Origin: a virus
Length of the DNA: 49,899 nucleotides
Strand: one strand, 5' to 3'
IMG/VR virus record: IMGVR_UViG_3300035181_001149
Span: 1-49,899 of that record
Of the stretch, positions 39,145 to 46,761 are shown one piece after another. The notes under the pieces were generated by a model. The model had not been told where the DNA came from. It did not search any database and worked only from the letters and a program-made list of their open reading frames with translations. The position numbers and the translations under genes were made by a program. Each line of letters opens with the position of its first letter. Position 1 is the stretch's first letter.

Positions 39145-39840
39145 TTATTTCACATTACATTTTTCTAAAACAGACACCACCTTGTATAAATCAAAAAATC
39201 TGTCATCATAAGAACGTAGGTGTGTTTCCATATCAATCCAAATGGTAGCATCACCAACCTTTTCCTCAATTAGCTGTAATTGATTAACTATATTCTGAGG
39301 AGAAAGCCCGCCTGCATAACCGCATTTAACACCCTCTATTGGAGCTTTCCACTCTTTTGGTACAACACCTGCGCCATGAGATAAATCGTATAAGGCAGAT
39401 ATGTTTGGTAAATCCTTAACGGATTCTAAAATATGCTTGTTAACCTCGTCGTACTGGAATATAAATTCTTTGTCAGGATTATTTATAATGGTTGTACGTA
39501 ATAAAGCGGGTGAAAATTTATGTTTTATGCCATGTGTATTTATTTGCAATCTTTTAAACATAGACCACTTTGTATCAAGCTCATTAATAAAACGGTTATC
39601 TCCCAAAAGTATCTCGTTAACATAATCACCACATAAATGCAATGACAAGTTAAGTTTTTGATATTCCAAATCAAATAACCTATCAAGCCACACCTTAGAT
39701 GGAAACCTGTAATTACCATGACTCCTCCTTGATGTCAGTAAACCCCATTCAACTTGCGGGTACTTCTCGGATATTGCAAATAATTCTTCGGGCTTAATGC
39801 TATCGTCAGCACCAGTCATTGTTACTTTTTCTATCTTCAT
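39145..39840 (-). CDS. TrpF-like TIM-barrel protein (phosphoribosylanthranilate isomerase-like)
   Basis: 231 residues with barrel-type strand motifs: TMTGADDSIKPEELFAIS, VEWGLLTSRRSHGNYRFPS, LSLHLCGDYV, RLQINTHG, FIFQYD, ALYDLSHGAG, CGYAGGLSPQNI and IWIDMETHLRS. The GYAGGLSP loop near the end is a phosphate-binding site like that of PRAI. No other tryptophan gene is present, so the substrate is likely something else. The family is recurrent in phages and uncharacterised bacterial genes. Confidence 0.82.
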   Translation of the reverse strand: MKIEKVTMTGADDSIKPEELFAISEKYPQVEWGLLTSRRSHGNYRFPSKVWLDRLFDLEYQKLNLSLHLCGDYVNEILLGDNRFINELDTKWSMFKRLQINTHGIKHKFSPALLRTTIINNPDKEFIFQYDEVNKHILESVKDLPNISALYDLSHGAGVVPKEWKAPIEGVKCGYAGGLSPQNIVNQLQLIEEKVGDATIWIDMETHLRSYDDRFFDLYKVVSVLEKCNVK

Positions 39841-39843
39841 GGT

Positions 39844-40137
39844 TTATTGTTTTTTATATTGCATTTTAAATACTCGTTTAGCGAAATTACAACTTGGTAT
39901 CATCTGAATAATAACATCGTTAAATGTGGTGTAAATCTTTTTGATAACAGTATATTCATAACTTTGTAGAAATGGTTTAATAACTTCTCCTTCTGAAACC
40001 AAAACTCTATAATAATCTGTGTTATTTCCACCTTTGTCATCTATGTAAATATGTTTTTGTTTAAATCCAACTGGATTTTTAACTGGATTATCATAACTGA
40101 AATCATCGTGGTCAAATATTTCGTAAACAACAGTCAT
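39844..40137 (-). CDS. Unknown 97-aa protein
   Basis: Soluble, Asp/Phe/Tyr-rich start (MTVVYEIFDHDDFSYDNPVK). No motif recognised. Directly after the TrpF-like gene's start in the leftward order. Confidence 0.66.
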   Translation of the reverse strand: MTVVYEIFDHDDFSYDNPVKNPVGFKQKHIYIDDKGGNNTDYYRVLVSEGEVIKPFLQSYEYTVIKKIYTTFNDVIIQMIPSCNFAKRVFKMQYKKQ

Positions 40138-40140
40138 ATC

Positions 40141-40437
40141 TTATTTTTTTAGTTTTTTATCAAACTCCTGCGGGAATTTTTCGCCTGCCCAAAGTATTTT
40201 ATGTTTTGGTTGAACAGAACCTAAAATTAAGCAGGCATCATAAATCAATTGCGCTGTTTTCGTAATTTCACTTTTACAATCTCCACCAACTCGCGCAGGT
40301 GTTTCAGAATATCCATCAGGCTTACCATTTGTATAGTAAACAGAATGTACCTGAAAGAATATATCTCCTTTAGGTGATTCAAATGCTAATACCCTGTAAT
40401 TCCAAGTTGCCTTACCCTTAACTTTATTTTTAGCCAT
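40141..40437 (-). CDS. Unknown 98-aa protein
   Basis: Contains TWNYRVLAFESPKGDIFFQV and DGYSETPARVGGD, a pattern that recurs in small phage proteins. Basic C-terminus. Function unknown. Confidence 0.7.
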   Translation of the reverse strand: MAKNKVKGKATWNYRVLAFESPKGDIFFQVHSVYYTNGKPDGYSETPARVGGDCKSEITKTAQLIYDACLILGSVQPKHKILWAGEKFPQEFDKKLKK

Positions 40438-40447
40438 TTTATTTATT

Positions 40448-41041
40448 TTAGTTGGTTAAGAATACTTTTAATGTACGGTTATTGTCTTGATAGCTTAATT
40501 CAACCTTAACACCTTCTTTTACCAACATACGACCGCTTTCATCTGTAATGGGTGTTAAATGGTCTATAACCTCAAATCGGGTTACGGTGTCAATAGGATT
40601 AGGTGTGTATGTGTTTTGTTCCTTAGAATCAGATGTATTATTGTTTTTAGGTATATAGTAATGAGTTTCACCATCTGCATGTACATCCACTTCGCTACCA
40701 CAAGTAGGACACGTAGTAACTGAGTTTATTTGGTCGGTATTTTTGCTTGGTTCGTTATTAACTTTTGTGCAATATTCAATTTGAATTTTACCAATTTCTT
40801 TATCAAAAATAATACAACCACCTTGAATATCTTTTACCTCATAAGGTTCACTTGGTTTGTTTTGAAAAGCAGGTACGAAAACTGTTACATAATCCCCAAC
40901 TTTAATTTTTTCATTGATAGGAAATAACATTTCGTAGGCTTTGTTAAACCCATCAATAAAACCACTACAAGCCTCTGTTGTGTTTTTTTCCTTAACGTAA
41001 TTAGTTAGGGCAATACTTAGTTGTTTCTCTTTGTTTTGCAT
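40448..41041 (-). CDS. Composite phage protein with SH3-like, CxxC and VELSYQD domains, 197 aa
   Basis: Three parts: N-terminal helical ACSGFIDGFNKAYEML; a beta part with KIKVGDYVTVFVPAFQN; a CPTCGSE half-ribbon near residue 117; and a C-terminal unit FEVIDHLTPITDESGRMLVK ... SYQDNNRTLKVFL that I know mostly as a separate small phage protein. Looks like a fusion of phage domains. Role unknown. Confidence 0.72.
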   Translation of the reverse strand: MQNKEKQLSIALTNYVKEKNTTEACSGFIDGFNKAYEMLFPINEKIKVGDYVTVFVPAFQNKPSEPYEVKDIQGGCIIFDKEIGKIQIEYCTKVNNEPSKNTDQINSVTTCPTCGSEVDVHADGETHYYIPKNNNTSDSKEQNTYTPNPIDTVTRFEVIDHLTPITDESGRMLVKEGVKVELSYQDNNRTLKVFLTN

Positions 41042-41070
41042 GATTATTTTATTTAAGTTGTTTTATAATT

Positions 41071-41436
41071 TTATTTAATAGTTATACCGTGTTTGGATGC
41101 TTCTGCCTTTAGCTTGTTATAGCTCTCATAATTAACACCTTCTATTTTTAAAAATCTTTTTTTGTCAATATTTATTAAATCAGCTATACTGGATTCATTT
41201 GTAAAGCCATAATCCCTTAATGCGTATTTTATTCTGTAATGCAAATCAAGAGAAAACAAACCAATTACAATTTTAGGTTTATTAAATAATTTAGGGTTGT
41301 TTAACTTAAACTCATCAAGTCTCTTTTTGAAGTTTGGCTTACCACCATCCCTTGAAATAGATTTAAGTATTCCGTCTGCTGCTCCCAATAAATAGAAATA
41401 TTCTGCTATTTCATCAAAATTTTTAACTGTTTCCAT
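41071..41436 (-). CDS. Protein with HhH / RNA-polymerase-alpha-CTD-like tail, 121 aa
   Basis: C-terminal LRDYGFTNESSIADLINIDK and FLKIEGVNYESYNKL resemble the alpha-CTD/helix-hairpin-helix unit (L..yG...i.dL..i....L..i.GvG). May bind DNA or RNA. N-terminal half is helical with YFYLLGAADGILK. One-base overlap with the HAD gene upstream. Confidence 0.62.
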   Translation of the reverse strand: METVKNFDEIAEYFYLLGAADGILKSISRDGGKPNFKKRLDEFKLNNPKLFNKPKIVIGLFSLDLHYRIKYALRDYGFTNESSIADLINIDKKRFLKIEGVNYESYNKLKAEASKHGITIK

Positions 41437-41870
41437 TATTTTATTTTTTCGTACAATCCTTTTTCTTCAAACTGCTTATCCAATACATCCCAATCAACCA
41501 TCATGTTATTAACCATACATGCTTTCTTTAAGGGGATACCGTATGCAATATCATCAATATACATTTCGTTTTTTGATAATATATAATCCCAATCCCATGT
41601 TGGTGGATTGTACTTGGATTTAGTGTGTTCGGTAACAGTAATACATGGGTCTCCCTCTTTATCTTCAAAAAACATCCAAGAGTCCTCAAACCATTTTAAA
41701 GCATCTTCTAATGAGTTATCCTTGCACTCTACGCGATAAGTGTTTAAAATGAATGTATGACCTGCATCTTGCAATTTCTTTAACACCTCTACACATCCAA
41801 AGTTGCATCTACCTATCTTAGGGTACTCATGCTCTACTACCGTGCCATCAAAATCTAAGTATATTATCAT
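41436..41870 (-). CDS. HAD-superfamily hydrolase
   Basis: 144 residues. Motif I YLDFDGTVV (Asp6, Asp8), motif II FILNTYR, and YIDDIAYG as motif IV. Small phosphatase type without a large cap. Distinct from the HAD protein at 6161-6607, which has DFDST. Substrate unknown. Confidence 0.86.
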   Translation of the reverse strand: MIIYLDFDGTVVEHEYPKIGRCNFGCVEVLKKLQDAGHTFILNTYRVECKDNSLEDALKWFEDSWMFFEDKEGDPCITVTEHTKSKYNPPTWDWDYILSKNEMYIDDIAYGIPLKKACMVNNMMVDWDVLDKQFEEKGLYEKIK

Positions 41871-41883
41871 TTAAAATATTTAT

Positions 41884-42399
41884 TTAATTTATTTTAAAAT
41901 ATTCTTTATACCAATAATTATAATTTCTACCACTTCTTACCGCTTTGATTGTGGCGACCGTTACGTTAAATTCTTTAGATAATTTTTCTCTCCAATTTTT
42001 ACCTTTTTGAGAAAGTATTTTAAATACCTGTTCTTTTGTTAAAGTTCTGTTATGAATAATATGTCCTAATTCAGAATACCTATGTGATTGATTATAAGAA
42101 TTATCACACCACTCTAACTCAGAATATCTATTATCAATTTTAATTCCTTTTTTGTGATTTACTTGTGGTAAATTATTTGGGTTAGGAATAAAATGTTTTG
42201 CTACTAAACGATGTACTGTATGTGTTTTTCCTGATAAACCAACAATATAATATTTATCTCTATTTATTAGTGGCTTCAAAATTGTATCATTAGACCTTCT
42301 ACCTACTGCTTTTATTCCAACTGATTTTACTCTCCCTAAATTAGATATTTGGTATAATCCTTCATAGCCAATAATATCTTTCCAAATTTCTGTTTCCAT
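41884..42399 (-). CDS. NUMOD4-HNH homing endonuclease
   Basis: 171 residues from ATG 42399 (METEIWKDIIGYEGLYQISN). NUMOD4 unit IGYEGLYQISNLGRVKSVG, then HNH motif TVHRLVAKHFIPNPNNLPQV, NHKKGIKIDNRYSELEW and CDNSYNQSHRY, then a helix-turn-helix tail (WREKLSKEFNVTVATIKAVR). The longer frame to 42504 runs back through a structured leader. Has its own -7 box and a pseudoknot-like 5' leader (42409-42497). Not in a visible intron. Confidence 0.93.
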   Translation of the reverse strand: METEIWKDIIGYEGLYQISNLGRVKSVGIKAVGRRSNDTILKPLINRDKYYIVGLSGKTHTVHRLVAKHFIPNPNNLPQVNHKKGIKIDNRYSELEWCDNSYNQSHRYSELGHIIHNRTLTKEQVFKILSQKGKNWREKLSKEFNVTVATIKAVRSGRNYNYWYKEYFKIN

Positions 42400-42408
42400 A
42401 AAAAAACA

Positions 42409-42497
42409 ACCATCCTCATAGCGGTTGCTTACACCTTGCTCGACCGAGCTATTGCTACTTGGATGGTATATTTTTAATAAGTTCATAAGGTGTAAGC
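42409..42497 (-). promoter_or_regulatory. Pseudoknot-like structured leader of the HNH gene
   Basis: Minus-strand elements in order: P1 (42487-42497) pairs perfectly over 11 bases with 42427-42437; inside, P2 5' strand ACCATCC (42461-42467), then hairpin P3 GCTC..GAGC (42438-42449); after P1, GGATGGT (42409-42415) pairs with P2 over 7 bases. Order P1-P2-P3-P1'-P2' is a pseudoknot with a nested hairpin. The fold starts about 5 bases after the -7 box, i.e. near the transcript's first base, and ends 10 bases before the ATG, so it could control translation, or be an intron or ribozyme remnant. Confidence 0.6.
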
Positions 42498-42501
42498 GAT
42501 A

Positions 42502-42509
42502 CAAATATA
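42502..42509 (-). promoter_or_regulatory. -7 box of the HNH gene
   Basis: TATATTTG on the minus strand, perfect TAnnTTTG. No CGGTCA follows at the usual place, although GCTCGGTCGAGC in the leader contains a similar core. Lies in the 21-base gap before 42526-42921. Confidence 0.55.
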
Positions 42510-42525
42510 ATGTTTTTATTTAAAA

Positions 42526-42921
42526 TTATACCAATTTATATATACCATTATCAACCAAATCCTGAACACTATAATATAAAAATGGTAGGGCGTAACCTTT
42601 TGACTGCAAGTATTGATAAACTAATACATTCCTCATAACACTACTAATGCTTGATAAAAATTCCTTTCCATTTACCACGCTGTTTTCAATATTAGACATC
42701 CCTGCTAATTTAGCCACCTCAGAAGCGTGTTCATCTGTAGCAGATGATATTGGTTTTACTAAAACCGTCATACTATCACACCCATCATTTTCAACAACAG
42801 CTAATGAAAGTAGTATATATTTTAATGGGACAGTAGTGTCTTTTTCTTTTGTTTTTACACACACGTTGCAAACCCCTACATACGGAGCTATTATTCTTGC
42901 TTTAATTTCGTTGCTTATCAT
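42526..42921 (-). CDS. Conserved phage protein, paralogue 3 of 3 (LKPLSAITDED family)
   Basis: 131 residues: MISNEIKARIIAPYVG, VLVKPISSATDEHASEVAKL and YQYLQSKGYALPFLYYSVQD. Same layout as 28109-28552 and 28558-29037 but more diverged and shorter at the C-terminus. It has two Cys (CNVCVK) near the start not shared by the others. Function unknown. Confidence 0.78.
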   Translation of the reverse strand: MISNEIKARIIAPYVGVCNVCVKTKEKDTTVPLKYILLSLAVVENDGCDSMTVLVKPISSATDEHASEVAKLAGMSNIENSVVNGKEFLSSISSVMRNVLVYQYLQSKGYALPFLYYSVQDLVDNGIYKLV

Positions 42922-42941
42922 TTTAATTTTTTTTTTAGTTT

Positions 42942-43967
42942 TTACTCCTCATGTTTTAAAAGAAACTCAGGTGATATAACCTTTAATATCACTCTACCTA
43001 TAATGTCGTTTATTTCAACTAATGGTACTATAACAATGCCTTCGCGTTTTGTATCGTAAAGCATAGATTTACCGTTTGATAATGCAACCAAATCATTAAT
43101 GTCGTTGCTTAAAACAAGTTTATCGTTTATTACAGGCACTCTTTCAAGTTTCAGGTCATTAGTTACACGAACAAAGGCATCGTAATCTAAATACCTGTGC
43201 TTGTCAATATTAAATATGTTATACAGGAATACTTTTTTACCCTTTATTTTATACTTGTTTTTCTTAATACCCTCTCCGACTATTTCACCCTGCATGGATA
43301 TATTCTTAGGTATATTAACTGACTGGTTAGAGCGTAGTATGCTCTCAATATTTAGTTTTCTTGCCATTTGCCAATGAATAGAATCTGATGACTCTAAATA
43401 ATCAACCTCTTTTGAACAAACACCGAATACATCATTTTTTAAGTAGAAAGTAATACTTTCGCCATCGAGCTTTTCCGAAGCAACACAAATTATTCCTTGA
43501 TATTTATCTAAAACTGGCTGCATTGTCTGTACACGATAAATATCCGATTTAGGTATATCTGATGGCATATATCCTTTTGCCGCCCCTAATAGCTCGTTAG
43601 GTAGCTTATCTTCGTGCTTGGTAACACGCATAGCAGTAGTAACATCCTGACCGATAATCATATCTTCGGGTAATAAACCAAAGTGTTCTACAATATCAAT
43701 AGGAAAGCAGATGCCTTGTGATACCTGACCACGCATCCTAACAGTACGGATACGCATTGTACCACTTGTTATTTTTTTAACTCCTTCAAATAATTCAATA
43801 TCAGGAAGAAGTGAGTCTATTTCACAGTAAACTACTGCGCTACCAACATTGAACTCACCTTTTCTTACTACTACCTGCCACCCCAAAATAGTGGCAACTT
43901 CAATAGCCTGTGCATCTTTGATTGGATTTAAAGCTGTAATTTTTTGTATGCTTGCTAAATTTCTCAT
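42942..43967 (-). CDS. RNA ligase, DRB0094 (Rnl5) family
   Basis: 341 residues. N-terminal OB-like part (MRNLASIQKITALNPIKDAQ, GWQVVVRKGEFNVGSAVVYC) precedes the ligase domain. Motif I is EKLDGES with nucleotidyl-lysine Lys166, motif IV is QGEIVGEGI at 226-234, then EGIVI and motif V VILKVISPEFLLK at the C-terminus. This order, OB part first, is the DRB0094 type. Joins RNA ends with ATP. In phages it may repair tRNAs cut by host anticodon nucleases. Confidence 0.93.
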   Translation of the reverse strand: MRNLASIQKITALNPIKDAQAIEVATILGWQVVVRKGEFNVGSAVVYCEIDSLLPDIELFEGVKKITSGTMRIRTVRMRGQVSQGICFPIDIVEHFGLLPEDMIIGQDVTTAMRVTKHEDKLPNELLGAAKGYMPSDIPKSDIYRVQTMQPVLDKYQGIICVASEKLDGESITFYLKNDVFGVCSKEVDYLESSDSIHWQMARKLNIESILRSNQSVNIPKNISMQGEIVGEGIKKNKYKIKGKKVFLYNIFNIDKHRYLDYDAFVRVTNDLKLERVPVINDKLVLSNDINDLVALSNGKSMLYDTKREGIVIVPLVEINDIIGRVILKVISPEFLLKHEE

Positions 43968-43981
43968 TTTGTAGTTATTTT

Positions 43982-44290
43982 TTAATAAGCGTGATATTTG
44001 TCGTAAGTTTTATAATATTTTTCTACGGTAATGGTTTTACCACACGCATCTGTAAGTAAAGTTTTTTTACCCCTTTCTGTGTGTGGGTTGATAATATAAA
44101 AAGCAAGCGTATGTGTTTTTTCTCCTAAATGTTTTTTATCGGGGCAAGTAACCGAGTGAACATATCCACAGGTTTTGCATACAGAGTTAAATATTGAGTT
44201 AATACTTTTTTTAGCCGCAGCAAGTCTTTCTGCATGTAGTTTATCTCTACTTTTATCTAATTCTTCCTTGTCTTTTCTTGTAAATATCAT
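43982..44290 (-). CDS. Small Cys/His protein, 102 aa
   Basis: Has CKTCGYVHSVTCPDKKH and later DACGKTITVEKYYKTYDKYH, so a zinc site is possible. N-terminus is helical and basic. Function unknown. Confidence 0.68.
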   Translation of the reverse strand: MIFTRKDKEELDKSRDKLHAERLAAAKKSINSIFNSVCKTCGYVHSVTCPDKKHLGEKTHTLAFYIINPHTERGKKTLLTDACGKTITVEKYYKTYDKYHAY

Positions 44291-44302
44291 TATGTAAATT
44301 TT

Positions 44303-44569
44303 TTAACCTCCGTAATACTCTTTCATTATTTCCTCTATCTGTTCTTTTGAAATTTTGGCTGTAAGTAAATTAAATAACTCATCGGCAATGCCATCTGTTT
44401 TATCCTCTACTTTTTTAAGTAACTCCTTTTTATTTGAAATTAATTTACAGTCAGCTAAAACTTTAATTAAATCTTCTGCATCCGATATAATTAAAACATC
44501 TGTTTTATAACTGAAAACAAACTCAGCTATTACGTTTCTTTGTTCTTTTGTTAATTGTATTGTATTCAT
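44303..44569 (-). CDS. Unknown 88-aa helical protein
   Basis: Charged helices with LTKEQRNVIAEFVFSYKTD at the start and ISKEQIEEIMKEYYGG at the end. No motif recognised. Confidence 0.66.
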   Translation of the reverse strand: MNTIQLTKEQRNVIAEFVFSYKTDVLIISDAEDLIKVLADCKLISNKKELLKKVEDKTDGIADELFNLLTAKISKEQIEEIMKEYYGG

Positions 44570-44575
44570 GTTTTT

Positions 44576-45154
44576 TTAAATTAAAATGTATGGAACGAAT
44601 TTACCCTGATTACAACCAACAAGGGGCATTAAGTCATGGCTCATAATGTTTAGTTCTGATTTGAATGGATGACCTTGTAAAGCCTGATACCATTTTTTGC
44701 CTTGTGTTGAAAAATCAGATTCTTTTGTAGGTTCAAAAACTATGTCTTGAAAATCTCCAAATGGATGTTTTTTAGTTTTAATCATTGAAATAAGACAATG
44801 AAACCCACCATTAGTTTTTATAATTGTTAAGTATTTTTCATTTATTATTGACTTAATGAATTTAACTATATCTAAATAATCTTCACCTTCTTTAATATCT
44901 ACATCAAACATGGTTGTAACCTTGTAGTTTTCGTCAATAGATACAATATTACCGTATCTACGGATAAAGTTATTGCAATGGTTACAGTTGTGCGATGTAC
45001 TCTCAGGGTCTCTGAATACAGGGTCATTTTCTTTCGAGAATGATTTAAGATATAAATCCCAAATTTCACCACCAGTTAATTCTACTCTAAACAATTTACC
45101 TGTACTACACATTGCAGTAAACTTAGCCTGTATTTTTTTGTTAAACTCAATCAT
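44576..45154 (-). CDS. Fusion of two phage protein families, 192 aa
   Basis: N-terminal part GEIWDLYLKSFSKENDPVFR, then HNCNHCNNFIRRYGNIVSI, is one recurrent Bacteroidetes phage domain with a CxxC. The C-terminal part (TMFDVDIKEGEDYLDIVKF, IIKTNGGFHCLI, MPLVGCNQGKFVPYIL) matches another small phage family that usually stands alone; its 'kTnGGFH' block resembles the nucleotide-binding core of primase-polymerase-like folds, but the match is loose. Likely a gene fusion. Confidence 0.72.
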   Translation of the reverse strand: MIEFNKKIQAKFTAMCSTGKLFRVELTGGEIWDLYLKSFSKENDPVFRDPESTSHNCNHCNNFIRRYGNIVSIDENYKVTTMFDVDIKEGEDYLDIVKFIKSIINEKYLTIIKTNGGFHCLISMIKTKKHPFGDFQDIVFEPTKESDFSTQGKKWYQALQGHPFKSELNIMSHDLMPLVGCNQGKFVPYILI

Positions 45155-45189
45155 GTTACTTTGTTTTTTTAGTTTTTAAAATTATTAAT

Positions 45190-45372
45190 TTAATCCTGCC
45201 ATGTAATTACCATTTTTTCAACCTCTCCAAATAACTCACCATTTTTTATTCTAATTTTAATACTCGGATATACCTCCATTCCGTTAGGACAATCAACAAC
45301 TAATGGTAATTTCCTTTTATCAGGACTAATCTTTTGTAAATCTTTAATGAAGTCATCAATCGTTGTTTTCAT
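45190..45372 (-). CDS. Small conserved phage protein, 60 aa
   Basis: LPLVVDCPNGMEVYPSIKIR is the core of a short beta-rich phage family. Ends VITWQD. Role unknown. Confidence 0.68.
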   Translation of the reverse strand: MKTTIDDFIKDLQKISPDKRKLPLVVDCPNGMEVYPSIKIRIKNGELFGEVEKMVITWQD

Positions 45373-45378
45373 AAAATT

Positions 45379-45834
45379 TTAATTTATTGTTTTGTATTCC
45401 TCGAATAGTTCTAAAGCTGTTTTTACATTCGTGTAACCCAACTTTGAAATTACTTTATTTACAAATTCATCTCGCTTGGTAAACTCGGTAGCTTGCTCAA
45501 ATAAGTGAAGGTTAATTGGGTAGAATGGCTCGTCATCACAATCATTTTCATCTAAGTAGCCACCAAATGTTTCACATAGGTATTTCATTATCTCAACTGA
45601 GTTACCGAAACATCCAATACTTAACCAAATACCATCTATGCCGTGTTCTTTTTTTGTGTCATCAAAAGAAATCCACATAGTTCTTGCTTCTTTACCATCT
45701 AAGAATAAAGCCATAAAAAAATTTGGTGAATTTGTAACTCTGATGGTAATCTTACCATATTTTGACTCTAAAGCATTTTCTATTTGCTCTAATGATACGC
45801 CCTTGCGTATTATAGCCTTTGTATCTGTTGCCAT
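45379..45834 (-). CDS. Conserved phage protein, 151 aa
   Basis: The run IWLSIGCFGNSVEIMKYLCE followed by FGGYLDENDCDDEPFYPIN is a conserved block in Bacteroidetes phage proteins. Soluble alpha/beta. First gene of the leftward run after promoter 45863-45880. Confidence 0.74.
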   Translation of the reverse strand: MATDTKAIIRKGVSLEQIENALESKYGKITIRVTNSPNFFMALFLDGKEARTMWISFDDTKKEHGIDGIWLSIGCFGNSVEIMKYLCETFGGYLDENDCDDEPFYPINLHLFEQATEFTKRDEFVNKVISKLGYTNVKTALELFEEYKTIN

Positions 45835-45862
45835 TTTTTAATTTATAAGAAATTTTACTACC

Positions 45863-45898
45863 TGACCGAATGCAAATGTAATAAATAAAGTTTACAAA
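45863..45898 (-). promoter_or_regulatory. Leftward promoter at the second divergent junction
   Basis: Minus strand: TTTG (45895-45898), 14 bases, TACATTTG (45873-45880, perfect TAnnTTTG), 4 bases, CGGTCA (45863-45868). Heads the long leftward run 45834-28109. Confidence 0.6.
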
Positions 45899-45965
45899 AA
45901 AACACGAAACGAAAAAATAGTTATTAACAAATTAATAATATATACTAAAATACAAAAAAGATAAT

Positions 45966-45990
45966 TATATTTGTATCTGAAACAGTCAAG
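45966..45990 (+). promoter_or_regulatory. Rightward promoter of the last module
   Basis: TATATTTG at 45966-45973, then AACAGTCAAG ending at 45990: a rightward relative of the CGGTCA element (one base different). ATG 46013 follows after AACTAAAAAA. The two divergent promoters share about 90 bases of spacer with no gene. Confidence 0.55.
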
Positions 45991-46012
45991 TATTTATTAA
46001 AAAACTAAAAAA

Positions 46013-46573
46013 ATGGAAGCAACCTCATTAGTTAACAAGGCAGAAGAAAAAAGAATTAAGCAAGCTACTGAAACATTAACCTATAAATTAAATTTAGAAT
46101 TAATAGATTTTAAAGAACGTTTTTTAACTTCTTACGTGAATTACAGGTTTGCTGAGTTTGATGCTCAGATAAAACAAATTAAAGATATAATATATGATGA
46201 AAAGCAAATGAAATATCGTTATACACTCGAAATGTTTAATAAAGACCAAGCACACAAAATTAAAATTATTGAGAAACAGAAAGCTCTTACATCAACAAAC
46301 ACCTTGAAGTTTATTAATGAGGCTAATGAAAACTACATTACTAAATTCACCCGATTGGTATCTGAGTTGGTTAAGCATGATGTTCGTTCATACCCATTAA
46401 CAATAGATAAAATTACAAGTGGAAGTACAGAACACGATTTTAACTTCTTAATTACACACTCAACCCAAGTTAAAACAGTACAAGTGTACGCGAGAATCAT
46501 ATTTGCGGAAGGAGAGATTAATGCACCACATTACAGGTTTATAATTACCGCTAATAAAAACTTAAAACATTAA
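46013..46573 (+). CDS. Unknown 186-aa protein with coiled coil, head of the last module
   Basis: Leader AACTAAAAAA-ATG. The first 115 residues are helical and charged (NKAEEKRIKQATETLTYKLN), probably coiled coil; the last third is beta-rich (HSTQVKTVQVYARIIFAEGE). No family recognised. The strong promoter suggests early or abundant expression. Confidence 0.72.
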   Translation: MEATSLVNKAEEKRIKQATETLTYKLNLELIDFKERFLTSYVNYRFAEFDAQIKQIKDIIYDEKQMKYRYTLEMFNKDQAHKIKIIEKQKALTSTNTLKFINEANENYITKFTRLVSELVKHDVRSYPLTIDKITSGSTEHDFNFLITHSTQVKTVQVYARIIFAEGEINAPHYRFIITANKNLKH

Positions 46574-46585
46574 TTTTAAAAAAAA

Positions 46586-46756
46586 ATGGCAAAAAAGATA
46601 AAAACTTTTGAAGATTGTAAATCTCATTTAGATACTTTTATTAAATCCCCGTTTACCAATAAAGAAGGATTGATAAAACAAGTTAATTCTTGGGTTACTG
46701 TTCCGATAGAACAAAGAAAGAAATTGATACAACATATTAATAAAACAAAAAAGTAA
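46586..46756 (+). CDS. Unknown 56-aa basic protein
   Basis: ATG 46586 to TAA 46754-46756; MAKKIKTFEDCKSHLDTFIK at the start and LIQHINKTKK at the end. Leader is A-rich and spacing to both neighbours is tight. Helical, basic; maybe nucleic-acid binding. Confidence 0.62.
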   Translation: MAKKIKTFEDCKSHLDTFIKSPFTNKEGLIKQVNSWVTVPIEQRKKLIQHINKTKK

Positions 46757-46761
46757 ATAAG

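Noticed and set aside
42409-42497. HDV-like ribozyme in the HNH leader
   Set aside because: Helix order is similar, but there is no P4 stem, no catalytic cytosine context and P1 is too long; kept only as an unclassified pseudoknot.
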